51,821 bases of DNA, taken from assembly GCF_019303475.1 (NCBI RefSeq), contig NZ_JABLSI010000037.1, positions 1 through 51,821 of the forward strand, read 5' to 3'. Made by a program: the position numbers and the translations under genes. Every line of letters starts with the position of its first letter. The stretch's first letter is position 1. The notes under the pieces are model-generated. The model saw nothing but the letters and a program-made list of their open reading frames with translations. It did no database searches and was not told where the DNA came from. The stretch comes from Streptomyces sp. JJ38 (GTDB taxonomy: Bacteria; Actinomycetota; Actinomycetes; Streptomycetales; Streptomycetaceae). Positions 14,050 through 21,958 of this stretch are shown one piece after another.

Positions 14050-15989
14050 GCGCGACACTGAGCCGGGCAGTGAGCGGGGCGCTGGGCGGGGTGCCGAGCG
14101 CGGAGGGCGCCCTGCTGTGGTCCCTCGTCCTGCTGCCCGCCGTGGCCGGGGGTGTCCTCGTCCTGTCCGGGGGCGGACGCCGTACGGCCGGGACGTACAC
14201 ACGCCCCGGCGGCAGGGGCCGTACCGCACCCGTGCTCGCCGTGGCCGTCGCGGCGGTCACGCTCGCGCTGGCGGTCGCCGCCGCCCTCACCCGCCCCTCG
14301 GCGCGGACGGGCTTCGTGGCGGGCGGCCCGCTGGCCCTGGCGGCCGACGGGCTCTCGGCGGTGGTGGTCGTGACCGTGACCGCGGTGGGTCTGCTCGTGC
14401 TCGTCTTCGCCGCGGCCGACATCCGTGCCGAACGGCCGCGCTTCTTCGGCCTGATGCTGCTGTTCCTCGCCGCCGTCCTGGTCACCGCCACGGCCACGAC
14501 CCTCACCGCCCTGCTGCTGGCCTGGGAGGTCATGGGCGCCACCTCCTACGCGCTGATCGCCTTCCACTGGCGTGCGAACGAGCCGGTGGCGGCCGGGGCG
14601 ACCGCCTTCCTCACCACCCGCGCCGGGGATCTCGGGCTGTATCTGGCGGCCGGTGCCGCCCTCGCCGGGGCAACCGGCGAACCCGGGCGGCTCTCCCTCG
14701 ACGCCCTGCCCGCCCTGGACCGCCCCTGGCTGGACCTGGCCGCCGCGGGGGCGCTGGTGGCCGCCTTCGGCAAGGCCGCCCAGCTTCCCTTCTCCTTCTG
14801 GCTGTCGAAGGCGATGCTCGGCCCGAGCCCGGTCAGCGCTTTGCTGCACTCGGCGGCCATGGTGGCGATGGGCGGCTATCTCCTGCTGCGCCTGCACCCG
14901 CTGCTGGAGGCCGCCGGCTGGGCGGCGACGGCCGCCGCCTGGGGCGGCGCGCTCACCGCGCTCGCCCTGGGCGCGGTCGCGCTCGCCCAACGGGAGCTCA
15001 AGCAGCTGCTGGCCGCCTCCACCGGCGCCCAGCTCGGCTTCGTCGCCCTGGCCGCCGGAGCCGGGGGGCTCGCCGGCGGCACCGCCCACTTCGCCGCCCA
15101 CGCCGCCGTCAAGGCCCTGCTGTTCCTGGCCGCCGGCTGCTGGCTGGCCACCCGGGGCACCGACACCCTGAGCGCCCTGCGCGGGGCCGCGCGGCGCCCG
15201 TGGCCCGCTGGCCTCCCCTTCGTCGTGGGGGCACTCGCCCTGGCCGGTGTGCCACCGCTGTCACTGTGGGCCACCAAGGACGAGATCCTCGCCGCCATCG
15301 ACGCGCCCGCCCTGTTCGGGGTGGCGCTGGCGGCCGTCGCCCTGTCGGCGCTCTACGCGGGCAAGGCGCTCGGGCTGCTCCTGCGGCCCGCGCCGCCCGG
15401 CGCCCACGCCCGCGAGCCGGGGCCCGGCCGCGTGCGGGGCCTGCCTTTGCTGTGGGGCCTGCCCCTGGGGCTCCTCGCCCTCGGCGCCGCCGTGCTCGGA
15501 GCCCTCGCCCTGCCACCGCTGGCCGGGGCGCTGAAGCGGTCCCTCGGCGCGCCCGGCGAGCCCTCGGCCGGGCCCGCCCTCATGCTCGCCACCGCCGCGC
15601 TCTCCCTCCTCGCGGCCGTGCTCGCCGCCGTCCTCGCGGCCCGGCTGCCGGAGCCCCGGTGGGCGCGGGCGTGGCTGCACCTGGAGACGGCGGCGCACGC
15701 CCTCGCCGTACGGCCCACGCTGGTCACGGCCCGCGCCCTCGCCCGGTTCGACGACGCCGTGCTGCACCGCGCCGCCCTGGGGGCCGCCGGGACCGTGCGG
15801 CGCCTGGCCGGCTGGGCCGCGGCCGCCGACCGCTTCGGCGTGGACCGGCTCGTCCAGGGCGTGGCCGACGGCACCCGCCGACTGGGCGAGCTGGCCCGCC
15901 GCCCGCAGACCGGGCAGCTCCACCACTACTACGCCCAGGCCCTCACCCTGCTGGCCGCCGCCGTCCTCCTGCTCCTGCTGCTGAGGTGA
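14046..15989 (+). CDS. nuoL: NuoL-like antiporter subunit
   Basis: This 647-aa protein is a large antiporter-like subunit with 14-16 transmembrane helices. It has the two charge sites typical of NuoL: a Glu in LLLAWEVMGATSYALI (helix 5) and a Lys in AFGKAAQLPFSFWLSKAM (helix 7), followed by the signature GPSPVSALLHSAAMV. A C-terminal segment (about residues 560-647), with an amphipathic stretch before a final helix, fits the lateral helix of NuoL. These residues mean it can plausibly translocate protons. It starts at a GTG overlapping the nuoK stop and ends 2 nt before nuoM. A much longer open frame upstream is not protein-like. Confidence 0.9.
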   Translation: MSATLSRAVSGALGGVPSAEGALLWSLVLLPAVAGGVLVLSGGGRRTAGTYTRPGGRGRTAPVLAVAVAAVTLALAVAAALTRPSARTGFVAGGPLALAADGLSAVVVVTVTAVGLLVLVFAAADIRAERPRFFGLMLLFLAAVLVTATATTLTALLLAWEVMGATSYALIAFHWRANEPVAAGATAFLTTRAGDLGLYLAAGAALAGATGEPGRLSLDALPALDRPWLDLAAAGALVAAFGKAAQLPFSFWLSKAMLGPSPVSALLHSAAMVAMGGYLLLRLHPLLEAAGWAATAAAWGGALTALALGAVALAQRELKQLLAASTGAQLGFVALAAGAGGLAGGTAHFAAHAAVKALLFLAAGCWLATRGTDTLSALRGAARRPWPAGLPFVVGALALAGVPPLSLWATKDEILAAIDAPALFGVALAAVALSALYAGKALGLLLRPAPPGAHAREPGPGRVRGLPLLWGLPLGLLALGAAVLGALALPPLAGALKRSLGAPGEPSAGPALMLATAALSLLAAVLAAVLAARLPEPRWARAWLHLETAAHALAVRPTLVTARALARFDDAVLHRAALGAAGTVRRLAGWAAAADRFGVDRLVQGVADGTRRLGELARRPQTGQLHHYYAQALTLLAAAVLLLLLLR

Positions 15990-15991
15990 GC

Positions 15992-17476
15992 ATGCTCTCG
16001 CTGACCGTCTTCCTCCCGCTGGCCGCCGCCGCCCTCCTGCTGGCCTGGCGCGCTCTGCCCGAGGCGGCCGTGCGGTGGCTGTGGGTCGCGGTCTCGGCGG
16101 TCGAGGTGGCGCTCGTCGCGGCCCTGTGGGTGACGTACGACGGCCCCGGCATCGACCACGAGACCGACCGGCCGTGGATGCCCAGCGCGGGCGCGGGTTA
16201 CCACATCGGCGTGGACGGGCTGTCCCTGCCGCTCCTCGCGCTCACCGCCGTCGTCTTCCTCGCCTGCGCCGTCCACTCGCTGTCCGGGCAGCGCGCCGTC
16301 CGCCGCTTCGCGGCGCTCTTCCTCGCTCTGGAGACGACCTGCCTCGGCCTGTTCGCCGCGCTCGACCTGATCCTGTTCTTCCTCTTCTTCGACCTGTCCA
16401 TCGTCGGCATGTACCTCGTCATCGCGGGCTGGGGGCACGGCAGCCGGGCCGCCCGCTCGGCGCTGGTCTTCTTCCTCTACACCTTCCTCGGCTCGCTCGC
16501 GCTGCTCCTCGGGTTCATCGGCCTGTACGCCGCCTCCGACCCGCACACCTTCGACATCGCCGAACTGACCGCCGCCCCGCCGCTGGAAGGCGGCGCCGCG
16601 GGCACGCTCGTCCTGGCCGCGATCGCGGTGGGCCTGGCCGTCAAGACCCCCGTCTTCCCCTTCCACACCTGGCTTCCCCCGGCCCACACCGACGCCCCGG
16701 CCGCGGGCTCCGCCGTCCTCGCCGCCGTCCTGCTCAAGATGGGGACCTACGGCTTCGTGCGGATCGCCATGCCGATCCTGCCGGGCCCCTGGCGGGACTG
16801 GGCTCTCGTCTTCGTCGTCGCGGGCGTCGTCTCGGCCCTCTACGGCGCCCTGGTCGCCCTGGCGCAGCGCGGCTTCAAGCGGATGGTCGCCTACACCAGC
16901 GTCAACCACATGGGGTACGTCCTGCTCGCCCTCGGCGCCGCCGGACTCCTCTCCGGCGCGGACGAGCAGGCCCGCACCACCGCCGTCACCGGGGCCGTCG
17001 TCCTGATGGTCAGCCACGGGCTCGTCACCGGCGCGCTGTTCCTGCTCTCCGGGGTGCTGTGGGACCGCGGCGGCACCTACGACATGGGCGCCTGGGGCGG
17101 CCTGGCCGGAGCCATGCCCCGCTTCGCCGCCCTCACCGCCGTCGCCGCCTTCGCGAGCCTGGGCCTGCCGGGCTTCAGCGGCTTCGTCGCCGAGTTCCAG
17201 GTCTTCGCCGGGAGCCTCGGCCCCGCCCCCGTGGCCACCGCTCTCGCCCTCCTGGGCATCCTCGTCACCGCCGGCCTGTTCCTGTGGGCCCTGCACCGGG
17301 TGTTCCTCGGGCCCCGGCGCGAGCCCCGGCCCGTCGACGCCGACCTGCGCCCGGCCGAACTGTCCGCCGTCACCCCGCTGCTCGCGCTGTCCCTGCTCGT
17401 CGGCGTCCTGCCGCGGGAACTGCTGGACACCGTCGAACCCGCCGCGCGCACGGCCGTCGGCCTCCTCGCCCGGTGA
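15992..17476 (+). CDS. nuoM: NuoM-like antiporter subunit
   Basis: This 494-aa protein has about 14 transmembrane helices. It shows the NuoM signatures VKTPVFPFHTWLPPAHTDAP and AAVLLKMGTYGFVRI, with the conserved Lys residues. Helix 5 reads LFFLFFDLSIVGMYLVI. The acid that is Glu in respiratory NuoM (FFEASLIPMY type) is Asp here. This keeps a charge but changes its reach. ATG follows nuoL by 2 nt; no strong ribosome-binding site is needed if the genes are coupled. The overall conservation suggests a working ion channel half. Confidence 0.9.
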   Translation: MLSLTVFLPLAAAALLLAWRALPEAAVRWLWVAVSAVEVALVAALWVTYDGPGIDHETDRPWMPSAGAGYHIGVDGLSLPLLALTAVVFLACAVHSLSGQRAVRRFAALFLALETTCLGLFAALDLILFFLFFDLSIVGMYLVIAGWGHGSRAARSALVFFLYTFLGSLALLLGFIGLYAASDPHTFDIAELTAAPPLEGGAAGTLVLAAIAVGLAVKTPVFPFHTWLPPAHTDAPAAGSAVLAAVLLKMGTYGFVRIAMPILPGPWRDWALVFVVAGVVSALYGALVALAQRGFKRMVAYTSVNHMGYVLLALGAAGLLSGADEQARTTAVTGAVVLMVSHGLVTGALFLLSGVLWDRGGTYDMGAWGGLAGAMPRFAALTAVAAFASLGLPGFSGFVAEFQVFAGSLGPAPVATALALLGILVTAGLFLWALHRVFLGPRREPRPVDADLRPAELSAVTPLLALSLLVGVLPRELLDTVEPAARTAVGLLAR

Positions 17477-17483
17477 CGCCGCG

Positions 17484-18965
17484 ATGCACGACAACGACCT
17501 CCTCGCCCTCATCCCCGAGGTCCTGCTCCTCGCCGGTGCCGTCGCCACCCTGCTCACCGGCTCGTTCCTGCCGCGCCGACGGCAGTGGATCGCCCGGGCC
17601 CTCGCCGCCGCCGCACTCGCCGCCTCCCTGACCGCCGCCGCCGTCCAGGCCCCCGGGGACGACCGCACCGTCTACGCCGGCACCTACGCCCTCGACGGCG
17701 CCAGCGACGCCGCCCGCGTCATCGTCCCCGCCGCCGCGCTCACCGTCCTCGCGCTGGCCGGCGGGCGGGTGCGCGGTGACCGGCGCGAGGCCGAGTTCTG
17801 CGCCCTCGTGCTGCTCGGCTCGCTCGGCGCCGTCCTTCTGGCGGGCGCCTCCGACCTGCTGCTCCTCGCCGTGGCCTACCTGCTCGCCTCCATCCCCCTC
17901 TACGCGCTCGCCGGCTGGGCCCGGGACCCGCGCGGAGCCGAGGCCGCCCTGAAGCTCTACCTCCTCGGCGTCCTGCTGGGCATCACCATGATGTTCGGCG
18001 CCGCCCTCCTGTACGGGCTCGGTGGTGCCACCGACTACGCGGCGCTGGCCGAGGGGCTCGCCGACGCGCCCGGCGCCGCCCTGGCGGTGGGCACGGTGGC
18101 GCTGCTGTCCGGCCCGCTGTTCAAGGCCGGGAGCGTCCCCGTCCACTTCTGGGTCCCGGACGCGGCGGCGGGGGCGACGGTCCCGGCCGCCGCGTTCCTC
18201 ACCACCGTCCCCAAGATCGGCGGTCTGCTCGCCCTGTACCGGGTGGTGTCCGTCCTGCCTGAGCAGGCCGTCGACTGGCGGCCGCTGCTCGCCGTGCTCG
18301 CGGCGGCCACCATGACCCTCGGCAACCTCGCGGCCTTCGCCCAGACCGACCCGCTGCGGCTCCTCGGCTACTCCACCGTCGCCCAGGCCGGTTACCTGCT
18401 CATGGCCGTCGCCGTCGCCCAGCGCCCCGGCGCCCTCCGCGCGCTCCTGCTCTACCTCGCCGCGTACGCCGTCACCAACCTCGGCGCCTTCGCCGTGGCC
18501 GCCGCGCTGCCCCGCCTGCGCACCCTCGCCGCCTACCGCGGCCTCGGACGCCGTCGCCCCTGGCTCGCCGCCGCCCTCACCGTGTGCCTCCTGGGGCTGG
18601 TCGGCACCCCGCCGACCGCCGTGTTCACCGGCAAGCTGACCGTCTTCTCCGCCACGTGGGACGGCGGCATGGTCTGGCTCGTCGTCACCGCCGCCGTGAA
18701 CACCCTCGCCAGCCTCTTCTACTACCTGCGCTGGATCGCCCCGGCGCTGTCCTCGGGCGCGGACGCCGACCGGGAAGGGGCCGGAAACGCGGACGGCGAC
18801 GTGGGCGGTGAGACGGGCGGTGACGCGGACGGCGTGACGGTGGCCGGCGTGCGGCCGGATCGCGGGGCGGCGGGCACCGCCGTCGCGGCGGCGGCCGGGT
18901 CCGTGATCCTGGGGGCGGGCGCGGGCCCGGTGCTCTCCGCGCTCTCCGACACGTTCGTCCGCTGA
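17484..18965 (+). CDS. nuoN: NuoN-like antiporter subunit
   Basis: This 493-aa polytopic protein ends the operon. It has the NuoN/NuoM hallmark FKAGSVPVHFWVPDAAAGAT, with the conserved Lys, and TTVPKIGGLLALYR. The helix-5 Glu of NuoN (in WLGLELxSL-type sequences) appears lost: the matching segment reads AYLLASIPLYALAGW. The C-terminal hydrophilic loop (about residues 425-465) is Asp/Gly-rich and probably disordered. A small hairpin follows the stop. With the Glu missing, this subunit may be structural rather than pumping. Confidence 0.88.
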   Translation: MHDNDLLALIPEVLLLAGAVATLLTGSFLPRRRQWIARALAAAALAASLTAAAVQAPGDDRTVYAGTYALDGASDAARVIVPAAALTVLALAGGRVRGDRREAEFCALVLLGSLGAVLLAGASDLLLLAVAYLLASIPLYALAGWARDPRGAEAALKLYLLGVLLGITMMFGAALLYGLGGATDYAALAEGLADAPGAALAVGTVALLSGPLFKAGSVPVHFWVPDAAAGATVPAAAFLTTVPKIGGLLALYRVVSVLPEQAVDWRPLLAVLAAATMTLGNLAAFAQTDPLRLLGYSTVAQAGYLLMAVAVAQRPGALRALLLYLAAYAVTNLGAFAVAAALPRLRTLAAYRGLGRRRPWLAAALTVCLLGLVGTPPTAVFTGKLTVFSATWDGGMVWLVVTAAVNTLASLFYYLRWIAPALSSGADADREGAGNADGDVGGETGGDADGVTVAGVRPDRGAAGTAVAAAAGSVILGAGAGPVLSALSDTFVR

Positions 18966-18972
18966 GTTCGCG

Positions 18973-18988
18973 CGCACGCGGTCGTGCG
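18973..18988 (+). terminator. Small hairpin after nuoN
   Basis: A 6-bp stem (CGCACG at 18973-18978, CGTGCG at 18983-18988) with a 4-nt loop begins 8 nt after the nuoN stop. It lies between convergent nuoN and the broken epimerase gene. It is short, so termination here is only likely. Confidence 0.45.
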
Positions 18989-18997
18989 AGCCCTCCC

Positions 18998-19617
18998 TCA
19001 GGCGAGGGCAGTGAGCAGTTCGCGCTCGCGTCCGGCGCTCAACCCCGCACGCCGGGGCCGGTCCAGGCCCTGCTCGCGCTCCCAGCGCAGGGTGTCGGCC
19101 AGGGGCTCCGCGCGGGGGCGGTGCCGCAGGCCCGCGGCCCGGGCGGCGGCGCCGCTGTCGGACCAGCCCTCCCGGCCCGGCTTGACGAGCCACATGGGCG
19201 GTGACTCGGGCCCCAGGTACTCGGCCACCCCGTGGGCGAGCAGACGTGCGGAGTCGACGGCGGCCACCGGCCCGGTGTGTCCGCCGACGGCGCGGGAGAG
19301 CCGGATCCGGGCCGCGACGGACGAGACGCACGTCCGGTGCCGGGCCCGCGCCCCAGGGCGTCGAGCGCCCGGCGGACGAACAGCGGCTGCCAGGACACCT
19401 CGACGACGGCATCCCAGGTGCGGTCGAGGAGCGGCGTGTACGCCGAGGGGGCGCGGCGGTCGGCGGCGACCAGCGTCGCGCACTCCGCGCCCTTGCCGCT
19501 CTCGCCGCGCGCGAGGCACGTCACCCGGCGACCGCGTGCGAGCGCCTGTCGTGCGACGTCCCGGCCCAGCCGTGCCGTACCGCCCAGCACCAAGATCTCA
19601 TCTCGCCACCCAAGCAC
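18998..19617 (-). pseudogene. Broken NAD(P)-dependent epimerase/dehydratase-like gene
   Basis: On the minus strand the start (from about 19605) reads ILVLGGTARLGRDVARQAL, a clear NAD(P)-binding Rossmann motif. It continues to LDRTWDAVVEVSWQPLFV. Near 19350 the frame must shift by one base to continue with CVSSVAARIRLS and then GVAEYLGPESPPMWLVKPG. The final part (SGAAARAAGLRHRPRAEPL, then RAGLSAGRERELLTALA and a stop) is the typical ending of this family. Intact relatives are about 320-340 aa. Here the pieces add up to about 205, so the middle (YxxxK region and substrate domain) is deleted as well as frameshifted. There is no good start codon. It sits between nuoN and the cobalt-uptake operon. 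Confidence 0.75.
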
Positions 19618-19827
19618 GGCGCGCCGCGGACCTCCAGTCCGGTTCGCTCAAGGCCGAGCACGGTTTCCGGCGGGCGGGGCGGTCACGTGGTGAGCGCCAC
19701 ATGGCCGGAAAGACCCGGCTGTTCGGGAGGGCCAGGGGGCCGCGTCGGCCACGGGGAACGCGATGGCGCAGGTGATCGGGTGTGGCGTGCGCCCGGGACG
19801 AGCGCCCACGCGCCCCCCGGACGTGGC

Positions 19828-19857
19828 TTGTCATGGGCTGTTCGAGCCGACTACTGT
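19828..19857 (+). promoter_or_regulatory. Housekeeping-type promoter for the cobalamin riboswitch
   Basis: TTGTCA (19828-19833) and TACTGT (19852-19857) are separated by 18 nt, close to the principal-sigma consensus of actinomycetes. Transcription would begin near 19864, just before the riboswitch. Confidence 0.65.
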
Positions 19858-19871
19858 CACCACGCCTTGGT

Positions 19872-20020
19872 GAACGGGAAATCCGGTGCGAAACCGGTGC
19901 GGCCCTCGCCACTGTGATCGGGAAGTCCGGCTCCGGCCCCCTGCGGGCAGCCACTGGGTCCCCGGACCCGGGAAGGCGGAGCACGGGCGGTGGAACCCGT
20001 GAGCCAGGAGACCGGCCGAG
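19872..20020 (+). promoter_or_regulatory. Cobalamin riboswitch upstream of cbiMNQO
   Basis: This leader contains the ordered conserved blocks of the adenosylcobalamin aptamer. These are GGGAAATCCGGTGCGAAACC from 19876, CCTCGCCACTGTGATCGGGA (about 19903-19922), GCAGCCACTGG (about 19947-19957), CCGGGAAGGCGG (about 19969-19980), and the B12 box AGCCAGGAGACCGGCC (20003-20018). It lies downstream of a good promoter and ends about 46 nt before the cbiM ATG. When cobalamin binds, downstream expression should fall, so cobalt import is made only when B12 is short. The switching mechanism (transcription or translation) is not obvious. GGAGAGGG, the ribosome-binding site at about 20046-20053, is the likely target if it is translational. 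Confidence 0.92.
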
Positions 20021-20064
20021 GCACGTCGTCCATCCACGAGGTGCTGGAGAGGGTCTGCCAAGCC

Positions 20065-20784
20065 ATGCACATAGCCGAGGGATTTCTTCCTCCGGTGCAC
20101 GCCGTCGCCTGGGGCGTCGCGGCCGCACCGTTCGTCGTCCACGGAGTCCGGTCACTGACCCGTGAGGTCAGGGAACATCCGGAGAGCACGCTGCTCCTGG
20201 GGGCCTCCGGGGCCTTCACGTTCGTCCTGTCCGCGCTCAAGCTGCCCTCGGTGACCGGGAGCTGCTCCCACCCCACCGGTACGGGGCTGGGCGCCATCCT
20301 GTTCCGGCCGCCCATCATGGCGGTCCTGGGCACCATCACCCTGCTCTTCCAGGCACTGCTGCTGGCCCACGGCGGCCTGACCACGCTCGGCGCGAACATC
20401 TTCTCGATGGCCATCGTCGGGCCGTGGGCGGGGTACGCGACGTACCGGCTGCTGCGGCGCTACGACGTGCCGTTGATGGGTGCCGTGTTCTGCGGAGCGT
20501 TCGTCGCCGACCTGTCCACGTACTGCGTCACCAGCGTGCAGCTCGCGCTGGCGTTCCCGGATCCGGGCAGCGGCTTCCTGGGCGCGCTCGCCAAGTTCGG
20601 CGGGGTGTTCGCCGTCACCCAGATTCCGCTCGCGGTCAGCGAGGGGCTCCTCACGGTGCTGGTGATGCGGCTGCTGGTGCAGTCGAGCAAGGGTGAGCTG
20701 ACCCGGCTCGGCGTGCTGCTGTCCGGTCAGCGCGCGAAGAACGGGAACGCCGGGAAGGCCGAGGACGAGGCGGTGACCCGATGA
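20065..20784 (+). CDS. cbiM: Cobalt ECF transporter S component CbiM
   Basis: This 239-aa membrane protein is the substrate-specific component of a cobalt importer. The start is placed at the ATG encoding MHIAEGFLPP, because CbiM/NikM proteins need Met1-His2 at the very N-terminus as metal ligands. An upstream in-frame start (19990) would bury this motif and lies inside the riboswitch. Other family features are GSCSHPTGTGLGAILF (residues about 66-81) and QIPLAVSEGLLT near the end. About six hydrophobic segments are seen. Control by the cobalamin riboswitch supports cobalt rather than nickel. The gene overlaps cbiN by 4 nt (ATGA). Confidence 0.93.
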   Translation: MHIAEGFLPPVHAVAWGVAAAPFVVHGVRSLTREVREHPESTLLLGASGAFTFVLSALKLPSVTGSCSHPTGTGLGAILFRPPIMAVLGTITLLFQALLLAHGGLTTLGANIFSMAIVGPWAGYATYRLLRRYDVPLMGAVFCGAFVADLSTYCVTSVQLALAFPDPGSGFLGALAKFGGVFAVTQIPLAVSEGLLTVLVMRLLVQSSKGELTRLGVLLSGQRAKNGNAGKAEDEAVTR

Positions 20785-21203
20785 GCCGGAACGCGAAGAT
20801 CAACAGCCTGCTGCTGCTCGTCGTCGTGGCGCTCGCGGTGCTGCCGCTGGCCCTCGGCCTCGGAGACCACAAGGAGGAGCCGTTCACCGGCGCCGACGGC
20901 GAGGCCGAGACGACGATCACCGAGATCGACCCGGACTACGAGCCCTGGTTCTCCCCGCTGTACGAACCGCCCTCCGGTGAGGTCGAGTCGGCGCTGTTCT
21001 CCCTCCAGGCGGCGCTGGGCGCGGGCTTCCTCGCCTACTACTTCGGCCTGCGGCGCGGACGGCGTCAGGGCGCCGAACGGGAACGGGCCGCCGCTGCCGC
21101 CGGGCCGAGCGGTTCCGGGCCGAGCGGTACCGGGCCGAGCGGTACCGGGCCGAGCGGTACCGGGCCGAGCGGTTCCGAAGAGCACGCCACCGGGCAGGGC
21201 TGA
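20781..21203 (+). CDS. cbiN: Cobalt transporter accessory protein CbiN
   Basis: This 140-aa protein has the CbiN plan: two transmembrane helices (about residues 9-28 and 71-90) around an outside loop with the typical DPDYEPWFSPLYEPPSGEVES segment split around a conserved Trp. It works with CbiM to load Co2+. Family members are usually about 95-115 aa. Here a cytoplasmic tail with five GPSG(S/T) repeats follows the second helix, encoded by a 15-bp tandem repeat, and such an extension is unlikely to be needed for transport. The ATG overlaps the cbiM stop. Confidence 0.9.
   Translation: MSRNAKINSLLLLVVVALAVLPLALGLGDHKEEPFTGADGEAETTITEIDPDYEPWFSPLYEPPSGEVESALFSLQAALGAGFLAYYFGLRRGRRQGAERERAAAAAGPSGSGPSGTGPSGTGPSGTGPSGSEEHATGQG
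21100..21176 (+). repeat. 15-bp tandem repeat inside cbiN
   Basis: Five head-to-tail copies of CCGGGCCGAGCGGT(A/T) start at 21100, 21115, 21130, 21145 and 21160. The middle three are identical and the outer two carry T at the last base. They encode GPSGS or GPSGT in frame, so copy-number change would lengthen or shorten the CbiN tail without a frameshift. Confidence 0.9.
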
Positions 21204-21208
21204 CCCGC

Positions 21209-21958
21209 GTGCTGCCGATCGACGCGGCGGCGCACAGCAGCCGCTGGCGGCGCCGCCACCCGGTCGACAAGGCCGTCCTCGGGCTGGGACTGACCGCCTT
21301 GGCCATCTCCCTGCCGCCCTGGCCCGGCGCCGCCCTGGTGCTGCTGACGGCTCTGGCCGTGCTGCTCGGGCCCGCGGGGGTGCCGGGACGGCGGCTGTGG
21401 CGGGCCTACCGGGTACCGCTGGGCTTCTGCGTCACCGGCGCGCTCACGCTCCTCGTCGAGGTCGGCGGGCCCGGAGGGCTCCTCGCCCCCGCCGAGGGCG
21501 GCGCGGTACGGGCGGGCGAGCTGCTGCTGCGGACCTCGGCCGCCTCGCTCGGGGTGCTGCTGGTCGCGTTCACCACGCCGATGTCCGACCTGCTGCCCCG
21601 GCTGGTGCGAGCCGGGGTGCCCGCGCCGGTCGTCGACGTCGCGCTGGTGACGTACCGCATGAGCTTCCTGCTGCTGGACGCGGTGCGCCGGATCCGGCAG
21701 GCGCAGGCCGCGCGGCTCGGGCACACCACGCGGGCGGCCGAGTGGCGGTCGCTGGCCGGGCTCGGCGCCACCGCGTTCGTCCGCGCCTTCGACCGGGCGG
21801 CGCGGCTGCAGAACGGGCTCGCCGGACGTGGGTACGACGGCACGCTGCGCGTGCTCGTGCCCGAGGCCCGGGTCTCCGTCCCGTTCGTCGCCGCGAGCGT
21901 GGTGCTGCTCGCCGTGGTCGTCGCCGTCACCCTCGTCCTGAAGGGGCTCCTGCCATGA
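21209..21958 (+). CDS. cbiQ: Cobalt ECF transporter T component CbiQ
   Basis: This 249-aa polytopic membrane protein is the transmembrane coupling component of the cobalt importer. The coupling motifs expected for this family, with the short Ala-Arg-Gly pattern that contacts the ATPase, appear as AQAARLG (about residues 169-175) and NGLAGRGYDG (about 203-212). GTG at 21209 follows cbiN by 5 nt. The last 4 nt overlap cbiO. The N-terminus (DAAAHSSRWRRRHPVDK) is typical of CbiQ. Confidence 0.9.
   Translation: MLPIDAAAHSSRWRRRHPVDKAVLGLGLTALAISLPPWPGAALVLLTALAVLLGPAGVPGRRLWRAYRVPLGFCVTGALTLLVEVGGPGGLLAPAEGGAVRAGELLLRTSAASLGVLLVAFTTPMSDLLPRLVRAGVPAPVVDVALVTYRMSFLLLDAVRRIRQAQAARLGHTTRAAEWRSLAGLGATAFVRAFDRAARLQNGLAGRGYDGTLRVLVPEARVSVPFVAASVVLLAVVVAVTLVLKGLLP

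Noticed and set aside
14117..15991. N-terminal extension of nuoM by 625 codons
   Set aside because: This part is the third frame of nuoL. NuoM begins with a hydrophobic helix at the ATG 15992, 2 nt after the nuoL stop.
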